The notes under the pieces: model-generated
What the model was told of the DNA's origin: nothing
Seen by the model: the letters and a program-made list of their open reading frames with translations, nothing else
The model's database searches: none
Program-made: the position numbers and the translations under genes
Origin: Roridomyces roridus
Lineage: Eukaryota > Basidiomycota > Agaricomycetes > Agaricales > Mycenaceae
NCBI GenBank assembly: GCA_029378245.1
Contig: JARKIF010000079.1
Coordinates: forward strand, 88,992-152,991
Direction of reading: 5' to 3'
Length of the DNA stretch: 64,000 bases
In this document: positions 36,101 to 48,300 of the stretch, piece by piece
Numbering within the stretch: the stretch's first letter is position 1
Layout of the letters: every line of letters starts with the position of its first letter

Positions 36101-39087
36101 GCGGGCGTCTTGTCATGACCAAGAACGACTCTCTCGATGAGCATGGGAATACGCGCGGGATTGCGTATGCAGCTCAGACGCCATGGCTGTAAGATTTTTT
36201 GTCTGGCTGATGTACATTGCTCATCTTCTCCCCAGGCGCCATCAGTCCATCCGCGATAACATCCTGTTTGGGACCCCGTTTGACGAGGCGCGGTACCGCC
36301 AAGTCGTCGAGTGCTGTGCTCTCCGGCCGGACTTTGATATGCTTGAGGACGGGGATGAGACGGAGATTGGGGTTAAAGGCGTCTCGTTATCAGGTGGACA
36401 GAAATCGAGGTGAGATGAATGCAATGGACTGGAGGATTTGGCTGACGATTTCCCCAGAGTGGCTCTAGCACGTGCGGTATATTCGCGCAAGAAGTACGTT
36501 CTCCTGGATGATCCCCTGAGCGCTGTGGTATGTCTTTGCTATTCTGCCTGTCGCATTCGGCTCATCTTCCCTCAGGATAGCCACACCTCCCGATTGCTTT
36601 TCGAGAAATGCCTTCAGGGACCTCTCTTGGCGAATCGGACGGTGATTCTCGTGACCCACCACGTCGAGCTGGTTTTACCCGGCGCATATTACGTGGTGCG
36701 GATGCTCGATGGGCGGATCGAGGCGCAGGGCACTGTGCAGGAGCTTAGAGCGCAAGGGATATTGGACGAGATTGCTCACAAGGCTGAGGTCGAGGCCGAG
36801 AAGGAAGAGCTGGTTGTTGCTACCGAGACACCTAGTGGACCGGACAAGGACAAGAAGCCCCGCAAGCTGGTCGAGGATGAGAAGAGGGAAACTGGCGCTG
36901 TCAAGTTGTCCGTCTATCGGCAGTACTTTGCGGCCTCGAGCTACTCTCTTCTGGCTGTCGCCCTTGCCCTCATCATGGCCCAGCAGGTCCGATCCGTTGG
37001 AGAGAAGTTTTGGATCAAGATATGGAGCGAGTCGTACGAGAGGTCGTTCAGCCCGGACACCACCACCACCCGACTGCCGAGTGCCAGCCAGAGACCACTG
37101 TTCTACGTTGGCGTGTATGCCGCGATTGCCTTGTCCGGGATCCTCATTCAGATGGTGTCGTTTGGCTTCCAATTCCTCGGCGCTTTGAGGGCGTCTCGTG
37201 TTCTCTTCAAGTGAGTGTTTTGCCACTTGACGTTTCCCCTCTGAGCCATTTGTTAGTGGGTTATTGCTCAATATGGTCCGAGCCACCTTTAGGTTCCACG
37301 ATACCACACCACAAGGACGCATTATCAATCGGTTCAGCGCTGATTTCTTTACGATCGATTTTCGTATCGTGTTCTCGCTGCAGGGCATACAGAATCACTT
37401 GGGGGCATTAATCGCTGCTGTAATTACAGTCATGTGAGTTCCCTCCGCCTTTGTCTCCGTCTCCTTGCTCACCGAGTTGTAGTGTCGTCTTCCCGCCGTT
37501 CCTACTGCCCGCGGCGATTGTCGGGTATATGTACTGGTACCTTGCGGTCGGATTTGTCAATACCTGCCGAGACCTCCGCCGGATGGAGAGTGTCATGCGA
37601 TCGCCCATCCTCACCAATTTCTCGGAGGTTCTGACGGGCGTTGCGACCGTCCGAGCGTTCTCGGCTGAGAGGCGGTTCGTGGATGCGATGCATGTGCGCA
37701 TTGACAATGCTACTACGATGTGGTATACCACTTGGATGATGGTGCGGTGGTTGATGATGAATTATCAGCTTTTGAGTACGTCTTTTTTTGCGTTGTGGTG
37801 CTGGTAGATTGACTGACCTTTTTACAGCGAGTATTGTGCGTGCCGGATAGCGCCAACGCATTATTCCGACTCACCTCTTTTTTACGCAGTCTGTATTCAT
37901 CACAGCTTTGTTCGCCATCTCCTTCTTGCAGAATGATGCTGGATTGGCGGGTCTGGCGGTGACGGTAGGCCCAGCGTTACCCAAGATAGCTTCCTCGCTC
38001 ATTTGATTCCCAGTCTGCTCTTGCCTTTAATGATAGCGTGTACTGGGCTAGCCGCTCTTTCTCCACGGGGGAGCTCGAATTCAAGTGCGTCCCTGTCTTT
38101 ATCTGGATAGTGTTCCTCATGTATCCTGCAGCTCGGTAGAAAGGGTCGTGGAATACATGAATGTGCCACAGGAGGCGCCAGCGATAATCGAGTCTAGGAG
38201 ACCACCAGCGTGCGTGTGCAGTCATCCTGTCCTTTCTTTCATTCTGAGGAGAATGCAGGTACTGGCCTTCGAGCTCCGGCAACTCTTCTCTCCTCGTGGT
38301 CGACCGTCTCAGCATCAAGTATGCTCCGGACCTGCCGTCCGTGCTGCAGGACGTGTCGTTTGAGCTCAAGCCGGGCGAGCGGATAGGCCTTGTTGGCAGG
38401 ACTGGTAGCGGGAAATCCACGCTGGCGATGAGTCTTTTGCGTTTCGTGGACCCCTCGAGCGGGAGAATCCTCATTGACGGAATTGACATCTCGGAGATTG
38501 GTGTCCACGACCTGCGGTCTCGTGTGACCTTTATACCCCAGGACGCCACCTTGTTCTCTGGGTCCCTCAGAGACAACTTGGATCCCTTTGGCGACTACGA
38601 GGACGGTGCCTGCCTCGACGTCCTCCTCCGTGTCAACCTTATCAGCCAAAGCGACGTTGAGGCTGACGACGGGAGCTCGGACACGGCGCTCGATAACAAG
38701 ACGAAATTGTCGCTGGACACTCGAGTCTCTGCGGGTGGAGCCAATTTCTCGCAGGGGCAGAGGCAGCTGGTGGCACTAGCTCGCGCGCTCCTCCGGCGCA
38801 GTAGCATCGTCGTCATGGACGAGGCGACGAGCAGTGTGGACTTTGCTACTGATTCGATGATTCAGACGGCGATACGCACTGAATTCACGGATTCGCTGTT
38901 GATCACGGTGGCGCATCGACTAAGGACTATCATTGACTATGACCGGTTGCTCGTCCTCGACAAGGGCAAGGTCGTGGAGTTTGATACGCCGCTCAATTTG
39001 ATGCGCAAGGAAGGCGGGCTGTTTAGGAATATGTGCTTGAAGAGCGGGACGTTTGGGGAGCTCGAGGCGGCTGCCAATGGACACTGA
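33190..39087 (+). CDS. ABCC-type (MRP) full ABC transporter
   Basis: Multi-exon gene (over 15 short introns) from the ATG at 33190 to the TGA at 39085. Order: N-terminal TMD0 (exon 1, 33190-33819), linker [23 protein letters not shown]1 (about 34150-35620), NBD1, linker, TMD2 (36900-37960), NBD2. NBD1 has Walker A GPTASGKT split by an intron (about 35942-35995), LSGGQ near 36388, and Walker [13 protein letters not shown], also split. The Asp-Asp at the Walker B end is the usual degenerate site 1 of ABCC proteins. NBD2 has GRTGSGKST near 38396, FSQGQRQL near 38747 and [11 protein letters not shown] with its catalytic Glu. It resembles the vacuolar Ybt1-like branch, which exports conjugates or bile-acid-like compounds; the substrate cannot be told. 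No frame break was seen over 6 kb. Confidence 0.9.
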
Positions 39088-39205
39088 TTTATTTCCAAGA
39101 TGGACTATCGTATATTATGGACGAACTTGGACACAGTATATATGTAGAGGGTATTGTAAACGAAGCAGAAAGAATATCCGAAAGTAAAAAGAAAGTGTCG
39201 TCGCA

Positions 39206-41284
39206 TCAAGCGAACATGTAATCGTCGTCCCCGATGGCTTTTTGCTCGGGCTGAGCCCACGGCGGGCTACGCGCGCCATTGCCATTCACAGCGGTATAAG
39301 TGGGCGTCGTAGGTGACGTCGGCGCCCTCGAACGTGGCTCTGCGATGGCAACAAGTGGCTCTCCCTGCGACCCATACGCCATCCCGTGCCCGTTGCCCAT
39401 CCCGAGCACAGCGACACTCTGTCGATTAGTATTTTGCTGCATCTTGCCAAGTGGCCAGTTCCCCGCCCCAAGGTGCTGCTGCTGAGGTTGCTGCTGAGCA
39501 AGGACGAGAGGAGGCGGAGGGTGCGTGCCCTTGCGTGCCCAAATCCCAGCCCCGATCCCGCTCTTGATGGACGCAGTGTCCTTGTCTCCTCTAGCTGCGT
39601 CCTGGATCATAGTCAACGGCGGAACCCGCTCGTCCTCGACGTCCACCGCACTCGTCGTCCATCCCTTCTCGGGTCCATCACGGTCAATAAAGCTCGCACG
39701 CTCGATACTGGGCGAATACCCCTCAGCACCCCCGCCAGCAAACAGCCCAGACGGCCCGCGCTCAAACAACGCAGCAGGCGAGCCATTCGAATCATCCGAG
39801 ATCGCAGAACCCTCGCCATCACCCTCAGGACTCGTCAACCCCGGATTCGTGTCCTCGTCCGTCATGGCTGGCGAGGACGGCCCCAAAGCAGGCGGTGCGA
39901 CAGGCCTGACGCGTTGTTGGGCAAGCCAAGCCCAGCGTTTGGCAGCCAACCCGCCTTCATGCTCAATGGCCAGCAACGCAGTGGCAACAGCCGCCAACAC
40001 AGCCTCGAGTGCCTGTCCGCGCGAAAGAACAGCACGCATCCCATCCACGGGTCGTCCGTCGTCTCCTCGTATACACATGTTCACGTGAGGCCCACAGAGC
40101 GCTGCCTCGAGCCCGCGTCGCGAAATGTGGAGTGCGGCGTGACGTTCTTTGAAGAGGCGCGCCCACGTGGGAGGACCACCCGCAGAGGGACGCACACGGA
40201 GCTCGGCGATGACGGGGTCTCCTACACGTGGAGTGGGCCGTTGCTCGTACCCAGTGCAGTAGAGCGTCGTAACGAGATCAGTCCTGTCACGTGCGGCACT
40301 GTCGAGGACAAAGTACCCTCCGCCCTCGTACTGCTGGGGTTCCCCTGCACGCGGTGGGGCAGAGAGAGGGACCGATGGTCGGGCGTGGAATTTGCCTTTG
40401 GCGGGCAAGGTAGAGCTGAAAGCACCTCCGCCGTCGTTGAGCTTGATGGAGAAGAAGTGGTGCGAGGAGGATTGTCTGGCAACGCGCATGGGGTCGTACG
40501 ACCCGCAGGCGGAGGAAATGGGGACGACGGCGCCCAGCGTCGTCTTTGTGAGCACACAGTTGTTGGTAGCAGTGAGCCCGACGGCGCGCGAGGGTTGGTC
40601 TCGTGCCGAGAAGACGTTGACTAGCAAAGAATTCATTGGTTAAGGAGGCTGGCAGGCATGAAAGGAGAGAACGCACTGTAGCCCTTGGCTCCTTTGTTAG
40701 CCGCCGGCGCAGCCGTCGAGACGTCCCAGCCCTGGCTGCGCGAGACCTCGACAGACATGTTTTTCTTGCCCAGAAAATGCGCCTTGGTCTTTTTCTGGAT
40801 CTTGTACGTCGGCCGACCACTGCCTGATTCGGCGCTTCGGCAACGCGCGTCGACGGTAGCTTCCTGTGCGGCGGTGAGTCTAGGGGAAAAGGCGAGAGAA
40901 AAAAAGGTACAGTACCTTGCCACCGGGAACAACAGCTAGCTCGAGGTCAAAGACGTCGAAAAGGTCCTCTGGTCCAAGGGGCTCGAAAAAGGGCACGGCG
41001 GTTTCAGCACGTTGGTCCACACCGCCGCCGGGATTGCGGTCTATCATCGAGTCGAGGTCGAGCTCGCGCATGTCGTGCTCGAGAAGGTCGATACTCGGCA
41101 TTCGGGAGTGCGAGTGCTGGACGTGCGAGTCGGGCGCATCGTCTGGTCCTCCTCCTCCTCCGCCTCCTCCTTCATGATCGGTGACGCTCGACTCGAGCTC
41201 GGGGGACCCAGCCAGAGTCAACGGATCCTGTTCCTCGACGTCGGGCGTGGGAGGGTCGCCACCGGCTGTCGGAAACGTGGACAT
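39206..41284 (-). CDS. Conserved-looking hypothetical protein, low-complexity ends
   Basis: Three exons. Exon 1 (ATG at 41284) has a Gly run and an acidic region (HDMRELDLDSMIDRNP, PFFEPLGPEDLFDVFDLELAV). An intron (GTACTG...GCACAG) leads to ATVDARCRSAESGSGRPTYK and KKTKAHFLGKKNMSVEVSRS. A second intron (GTGCGTTC...TTTGCTAG) leads to the last exon, 39206 to about 40620, with a folded-looking part (VFSARDQPSRAVGLTATNN, GKFHARPSVP, CGPHVNMCIRG) and a long disordered tail rich in Pro, Ser and Gln ending DDDYMFA. I do not recognise the family. The KTKAHFLGKK start and alternating strand-like pattern could suggest a tubby-like barrel, but this is weak. Convergent with the ABC transporter, 118 bp apart. 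Confidence 0.65.
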
Positions 41285-41506
41285 GGTAGCGGTCTTGGAA
41301 GGAGGGGAGGGTGAGCTGAGGGGACAGCGGTGTAGCAGAACAGGGGGCGCGGAAGGAGAGCTAGGAGGTGATGCGCGTGAGTCGATCGAGACTGGACATA
41401 CTATAATCCAGGGCAGTTTTCTTAGGAGACTGGTCGTAGTAGAGATGGGGTGTATGAGTTCATTGTCGCAAATGATTTTAAGGTATTAGTATGTGCATAA
41501 ATCTAC

Positions 41507-42707
41507 TCAGAAATCCCCACCTCCGTACCCCCTCGACGGCCGTCCCCCACGGCTCTGGTCGTACCCAGACATCTGGCGCTGCTGCCTCGGCGGCTTGTTG
41601 ATAGCGAACTCGAGGTTAAGCGGGCCATAGCTCGTGGTCTGACCGTGCAGCTCCTGCAGCGCATCCTTTGCACGCTCGACAGATAGGAACTCGACGAAGC
41701 CACTCCCAGTCAGCTCATTCGTGGTCGCGTTGCGAACTAAATGCCGTCAGTCAAACTCGCCCGAAAAAAAAAAGAGAAAGAGCCACGCACGGAAGTAGAC
41801 CCTCTGGAGTGCAGACTCATAGTCCTTCAAAACCTCCCGGATGGACTCTTCGTTGCCGCGATAGTCGTAGAAATACAACTTGCTCGACGGGGGGTTGTGG
41901 GCCGTCGGCCGCACGGGCGCAAAGTCCACCCGGACGTTGCGGTCGAGCATATACAGCGGTTCCTCCAGATAGCTGGCATGGGCCGCTACAGCGTCCTCCT
42001 TTGACAGGAACTCGACATGCGCAAAGCCCCGGGACGTCCCGTCAGGCCGGGTCGACACGCGCACGCTCCGAATTGCTCCAAAGGGTGCAAACTTTTCGCG
42101 CACCTCAGCCTCGTCAGCGCCAAACGGCAGGTTACCGCAAAAGATGACATTGCTCGGGGGAGCAGCTGCACGTGGGGCAGCGTCAGACGAGGAGGAGCGG
42201 AAGGCACGTGGGCTGGGGGAACGCTGAGCGTCGCGCGGTATGGTGTAGTCGGTCCGCAAGGGACGATCAAGAATCCAAAGGCCTGCCTCGAACGCAGCCG
42301 TGGCAGCCTCCTGGTTCTTGAAAGTGGCGTAGCCAAATCCACGGGAGGAGCCGTCCGGGTTGGTCACTGGTGGATAGTTAGTGTTTAGTACTCGAGGGAT
42401 GGGAAGCAAGGAACGCACCAATCCGCACACTCTCGACTTCTCCAAACTGAGACAAGGTCTGCCCAATATCATGTTCGGTAGCCTCGAACGCAATGTTCCC
42501 AAGGAACAGTTGCAGCGAGGGCGGGTTCTCTGACGTTTTGGGGCCCTCTGTCGTTGCTGAGAATTGGCGGGCGAGCGACGTCGACAGAGTGCGCAGAGGG
42601 AGGAGAATGCGGGGACGGGCGGTGGGGAGGGCTGGAGCCGCCAGCGACCGTGTGGCAGCAGCGACTAGGGCCGCCCGGGCTTGTCGACGGAACGCGTTGG
42701 CAAACAT
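41507..42707 (-). CDS. Three-RRM RNA-binding protein, probably mitochondrial
   Basis: Exons 42707-42419, 42366-41791 and 41736-41507, with clean GT...AG introns of 52 and 54 nt. The N-terminus is rich in Arg/Ala/Ser without acids (MFANAFRRQARAALVAAATR), like a mitochondrial import signal. Three RRMs follow: RNP2 LFLGNI and RNP1 RGFGYATF; RNP2 VIFCGNLPF and RNP1 RGFAHVEF; and a divergent third with LYFYDY and GSGFVEFL. The C-terminus is Arg/Gly-rich (QSRGGRPSRGYGGGDF). Such proteins bind single-stranded RNA; a role in organellar transcript metabolism is inferred from the leader only. Start chosen for the import signal and because no upstream ATG is in frame. Confidence 0.88.
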
Positions 42708-43059
42708 TTTTGGGAGGAGGGGGAGGAAAAGGAAAAACTTTGCGATCAGTTGTGACTGTGAGGGTCACAACCCAAACGCGTCTTCTGATGACCCAGTGGT
42801 TCCGATTACTTGAAACGGCAGACTCATCCCATAGCTGAAGCAAACGCTCCGATATGTCTGGAGGCCTCTCCTTGAACTAATTCCGTCTGTGATATGTTTA
42901 GTCGGACGTCTCTGACTCCGATGCCCTTGCGTCATAACTGTGTTTCACGACAGATTGCTGTAGATGTCCTCAAGATTGAAGACAACAACTCCACTATTCC
43001 TGGGGGATGAAAAGACCGGCTTCGAACATCGACCGACGTCTCAGAGGCTCCCCACGATC
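42708..43059. other. Intergenic, no gene seen
   Basis: Upstream region of the RRM gene. No feature recognised. Confidence 0.5.
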
Positions 43060-44010
43060 TCCTTGACGATTGGCGTCTCTTGCCTTCGATTCAAGTACCC
43101 TAGTCCACACGGTATGGCATCCCTCTTGTATGAAACGTGGCCGTGTTACTTGCTACATACTAAATTCGTCTCCAAGCACTTGCTTGACTTTCTCCTCGGA
43201 CTTCGGGGAAAAAAACTATGTTACGCAGCTAACTGACTCCCCTAGCTTTCCCTCGCAATCTCCGGTACCGCTCAACACACATCCGAATACGCAACGCCGA
43301 ATCGGGATGCTATCTTACTCCCTGGCCAGTTCAATCCAAGTACCCCAACCTGGAAAATGTAATTTAACGCAATGCCTGGTATGGCATCCCTTTTGTATCA
43401 AACCAGTACTAAACTCGGTCAAAGAACACACTGCGAAATTGCCGGTGGAGCTCTCAGCTCAACATGCATACGAATACGCAGCAGTTCAATTCAAGTACCC
43501 TAGCATTTGCATAACGCACGGTATGGCATCCCTCTTGTATGAAACTAGTAATCAACTCGTCTCAAAGGATTTGCGTATCTCTGGTCAAAGAAGACTATGC
43601 ATTGTCGGCAGGACCTCGAAAAAAATTATATTGCCCAGCTGACACGAAGAACTGCGGAATATCTGGTGGAGCTCTCAGCTCAGCATACATACGAAAACGA
43701 ATACGCAGCGCCGAATCGGGATGATATCTTACTCCCCGGTCAGTTCAATTCAAGCACCCTAACCTGGAATTTAACGCAATGTATGGTATGGTATCTCTTG
43801 TATGAACCCAGTACTGAATTGCGCTCAAAGTATTTGCGTATCTCTGGTTAAAGAAGATCTATGCATTCCCCTCGGACGGACCTCGAAAAAATCATATTGC
43901 CCAGCTGACTGCGAATATCCGGTGGAGCTCTCAGCTCAACATCCATACGAAAACGAATATGCAGCGCCGAATCGGGATGATATCTTACATCTTACTCCGC
44001 GGCCAATTCA
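43060..44010. repeat. Degenerate tandem repeat, about 190-260-bp units
   Basis: Four to five diverged direct copies. Landmarks recurring in order are GGTATGGCATCCCTCTTGTA, TTTGCGTATCTCTGGT, CCTCGAAAAAAAT, GGTGGAGCTCTCAGCTCA and CGCCGAATCGGGATG. The GAGCTCTCAGCTCA landmark recurs near 43450, 43670 and 43923. Unit length varies through indels, and no frame stays open through successive units, so it is probably noncoding. Confidence 0.7.
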
Positions 44011-44049
44011 CATCCAGCAGTGCCCGGCGGTGCGCCGTTGACAATGTGA

Positions 44050-47000
44050 CTAGCTGTTTGATTATTCCAGCTCCAAAGAGTCCGTTGCTTTAGTTTGGGA
44101 GTACGAATTGGATCTTACCGTTCCCAGGACAGTCGACTGGCGTTACTGGTTTCTGAGAATATATCTTGTCCCATGTGTCGACCGTCATTCAAATCGACAA
44201 GGGGCTGGTGATCTGCAGTTCCGTTCCGACTCGTTGCCTCCCTCAGATTCGGCGCTGGAGCACTGCAAATACGACAATGAAGCTGTTAAGCAGATTCGGA
44301 TCCTCATCCGCAGCCAAAAGAAAACACTTTGGAAACCAGGTGAGGAGGTGAGGAGATTACTTAATTTTTATTATGTAGGCGGGCGCCGGGCGGGAGAACC
44401 TCAGCCAGAAATCCAATATTTAGTAAGTACCGCGGCTTGATATCAAGTCAACTGAAGCGCTCACTAATAATGAACTGTTGTGGCTTCCCGTGCGTGGCGC
44501 GCAGCTCCATTCCTCTAGATATCATGCTCACTCCATGTCCTATAGCATCCTCTGCATTCCACCAAACGCCGCCCTAGGTCCTCGAAGCTAGGCTGGCTCG
44601 ACATCGGAGCTCGCTGATTATAGTTGAACCAAACGCAAAATGAAAAACACCCGCAAGGACCCTGAGCGTGATTTCTCCGGGACCTTTGGACTTTTCTCTC
44701 CTTTGACAGTGAATACTTATCGTCAACAAGGATGCAGACTGTGGCACCGAGGCCCAAGGGGCGAGATTAAAAGCTAAAATTGATGCGCCTCACCCCTCTG
44801 GGTGTTTTCGTCGCTCAGGCATCGCCGCACCGAAATATTAATGTCTGGCGTAGGACGGAGCATGGAGTTTCTGGCTGTAAGGTGCGGGATGATATCAGAT
44901 GTTTAAGCCTTGACCAACTTGGGCCTGCTCGCAGAAGACTTTCGTCTCATGTCACCCTAGTCCGAATGAATTCCAGGAACCACGAATAATCTCGATACAT
45001 TCTTTTTCTGTATACGGAGGGGTGACTCGGTGGAGGTACGCATTCGCCGCTCAACCATGGCCAATTTCGTCAAGTTGTCGTGCGGAATGATGTGAATTCT
45101 TCCGGGAGGCGAGCGGCTAGTAATACCTGAGGTTCCCGTATAATGGATTAGAACGGCTTCGGAAGCATTGCCCACCGACTCCGCCTTGTCCGTTCTTCGT
45201 CGGGATTCGGCAAGCTCAATTTGTAGAGCGTCAGAAAAGAATATTGGGCCGACTGTCGCCTCACGAATATTCTGGTGTGGGCGGTGAATCGGTCGCCGAC
45301 GACGCTCTGCATCGTACACAGAGATGAGCGCCGAGCCTGGCATCCGTTCTGGTACATACTCCTACCCAGCTGTGGGCCATGGCTGATCTTTGCTTTCAGG
45401 TTTTTATGTTGCTCGAGTCCGCACGACGGCGAGGCCGCAAGGGAGTGCACACTTTTGGAATTCACTTGACGTCAAGATTCAATTGACTGATTTTCTACAA
45501 AGGTGACCCCGTTGGCCCCCGGCATTGGCTACTCCATGTTTACGGGAGCAGATGAGCCCGATTCCGACCGCCGCTGGTACATTTCCAGCATTCCCTGCCC
45601 CAGCCTCATTTCAAATTTGCGAGCGAACTTATTCAACTCGGCAAGACGTCGGCAGTGGGCGATATCAATCAATCACACGGCAGTTCACAAACAACGCCAT
45701 ACAACCGCATGTGCTTTTGACATCACCATCATCCACGTCGCGAGATTTACTGCTCTGCCTCTGTCCTCCATGCTATGCGCACTTGATTCCCAAGATTTCT
45801 CTGCTGGTCTGAGCTTGGGTATTTCCCTCCCGCCGGGATGTGCATTGGTCCTAGTCTCTCTTGACAGACTATCGCTCCGTAACCTCCGCGAATATACATT
45901 GGTCCTGGCACAAACGTGGACCTTTGTCATCCTCAAGCTTCCCCTGCGAAGAACAAAGGAAGATGCAAACCATACCAAAGAACCCCATCTCCCACTCAAA
46001 CTCCGCCAGCCTTTCTGGACCGACGTCGACAACTTGGACCTATCTTCCATTCTTAGAAACAGCCTTACTGAGCCCGATCCCACGAGATTCGTCGGTCAAA
46101 CGCTGATGTACCAAATCTCTGGTGGACTGCTCATACTCTCGTGATCAGCCTGGCTGCGGTTTCCTGTACTGTTCTCTTGTCGAGGAATCACGTCAAGCCT
46201 ACTCAGATTACTTACCTCCTTTGGTCCAATGTTCAATCGCGTTGCACCGGAAATCACCATCGAGCTGGAGATCAAAAGAGCTCCGTCTGCAGCATTTTTT
46301 TGGCCGGTGAATGAATTCCAGGCCCGAGAAAATCGCCGTCCTCGGTCGTCAAGAGAGTATTTGCGCCGATTACGGCAGCACAACTTCTTTCCTGGCCTTT
46401 TTTCCGACGGCCTGTGCGCGAATTCAATGTCGACCGCACGAAGCCTTGAATCTCGAGTCAGCCTGTCTCATGCTGTTTCCATTTACTTTGTTTACAATCA
46501 CCGTTCGGTAACAAGATCAGTTGGCGGTACTTGGTTACTTTCAACAACTTGATTGCAGATCATTTCATTCACTGGAATTTAGTTCTGGTAGCCGATGTCC
46601 GACTTGGACTGCAAGATCGCCGTTACTGCCTCTGAAATCCACATGTTTATGCTCTGCCTCAATTATGACTGGGTACCCCGTTAAACCCGAAGGTGAATTC
46701 AACGGTCGTTCGAATACCTGACTCATTATCGACTCTACCATTCATATTTCCCAGATAGCGTCGTCGCAGTCGTTCCAGCCTTCCACGTACGAACAGATTT
46801 CCCCCGTTCCCTGGTCGGCTCCGGCTGCGGCAACTAGCATGGGATGCAAAAAGTACGTGTACTTTGCTGCCGTCGCCCACAGCTGGGCGCCTACTCTACT
46901 GGACAGGATCGAACAGCCTCCCTCGCCTCGGCCAGTCGTGATGCATCCGGCGGGATCTTCCTCGAGTCACTCGATTGATATCTATCTCTCTCCATCTCGT

Positions 47001-47478
47001 TGCTTCTCTACCGACAGCCTCCGACTGGGGTAAGTTTCAGAACTATTTTGAAGGTGCCAGCTGGCTGACTGTCTCTCCCGCGTTCCGCTCACTGGAAGAA
47101 GCATTCTATCTCAATCCTCGATCCCAATCTGTCGAAGTTTCAGGGTCCAATCGCATTTTTAGCCGGTGGGGATTGCTCGATCGTTTGAAGACGCCGAAAA
47201 TTGACCCCTGCTTCACAGATTGCGTCCACGACAGCGTGCCAAAGTAGGGTGTTGTCAATTCCGCCGGTATACCCTACCCCTTATGGTGAGTGCTAGCCTA
47301 TCGAAGCGGTGGCCGACTGACGAGATACTCCCTGAGCTTTAACCAAGTGAGGCAATGCAGCCCCAGGCATCAATGCCATTATTATGGGACAGGCAAGGCG
47401 GCGCTGCGGGGCCAATAGACACGTATAAATACGAGTCACCCACGCTGAACTTCTCCAACGTCCCCTGGATATCTTAGA
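44050..47478. other. Unassigned 3.4-kb stretch
   Basis: Medium open frames exist (plus 45503-46144, 213 codons; plus 46229-46552; minus 44957-45343), but none has a motif I can name, none has a paralogue here, and splice sites do not join them convincingly. May hold a decayed gene. Confidence 0.35.
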
Positions 47479-48300
47479 ATGTCTTCTCACAGAAACGAAC
47501 GACCAGCACCGAAGACTTCTCCGGAACTCTCATTCTTACCGTCCCGATCGAGGGTGTACATGGCTTGCGTCCATTGTCGCAAGCGGAGGATCAAGGTCCG
47601 TGCTTCTCCTCCTCAATTATGACTTTTTCTGACTGGGTGGAGTAGTGCGTGACGACAGAGGAATATGACCACCCTTGCGAACGGTGCATCAAGAAAAAGC
47701 TACACTGCGAGTACATGCCAGTGACATCTGGTGGCATCCCCTCGTTATCCTCCGACTCGGCGTCTTCGTCACGGCATGGGACCGACCCTGTGGAGCCTCT
47801 AACCCCGACCTCGTTGTACCGCCCACGGTCAACCGCACCGCCCGGACATCCGTCCTCACCAGGCTGGGGCGAGCCTCCTCATCCCTACGGGTTTGGGCAA
47901 GAAGGCGCAGCACCCTACGCTCATACGCATGCGCATGCTGTCCCCAACATCTCGCAACACCACCGGTACAGCTCTGGTGTGCATCCCAGTCACTCGAGGC
48001 CGGGACCATACGGCGAGCAAGCATCCTACCCCTGTGTGCCCCATGGCCATGCTCATCCAGCAGCGTATCCCTACCCCACCGACGAGCGTGACGCTGCCTA
48101 TCCCCCGCGGCTTAGCCGGAATCCTCATCACCCCAATATCTATCGCTCGCAAATGGAGAGCGGGGATGCCGCGTACTTCAACTCGTGAGTCCTGTTCTTA
48201 CTCTCACTCGCGCTTTTGTTGATTAATTGGTAGTGGCCATGGTCGGTGTTCATGTCCGCCTGCTGGGCCATGTTATTGTGGGCGCCGAGGACAATATTGA
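47479..48300 (+). CDS. Mini Zn2Cys6 regulator 6 with CxC tail
   Basis: Exons 47479-47595, 47646-48184 and 48234-48300. Exon 1 ends YMACVHCRKRRIK. Intron 1 is GTCCGTGC...GGAGTAG. Exon 2 begins CVTTEEYDHPCERC and LHCEYMPVTSGG. The middle is rich in His, Pro and Ser. Read on, exon 2 stops at a TGA at 48186 that lies inside the GTGAGT donor. Spliced, the third exon gives GHGRCSCPPAGPCYCGRRGQ and the TGA at 48298. The cysteine tail matches gene 1 in five consecutive positions (PPAGP), although the two genes are otherwise diverged. Confidence 0.82.

Noticed and set aside
39386..40624. A 412-codon plus-strand frame.
   Set aside because: Antisense to the GC-rich last exon of the conserved hypothetical gene, which has the better structure and splice sites.
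39206..41284. Naming the hypothetical protein as a tubby-family member.
   Set aside because: Only a short KTKAHFLGKK-like stretch and strand periodicity suggested it. The diagnostic tubby C-terminal signature was not seen.
43060..44010. CRISPR-like array.
   Set aside because: The units are long, adjacent and diverged, with no short constant repeat and unique spacers. The genome is eukaryotic.
45503..46552. Possible decayed STE3-type pheromone receptor on the plus strand (FDITIIHVARFTALPLSS, HAVSIYFVYNH patterns).
   Set aside because: The resemblance is only to hydrophobic spacing across different frames. No continuous seven-helix frame, splice sites or conserved receptor motif could be assembled.
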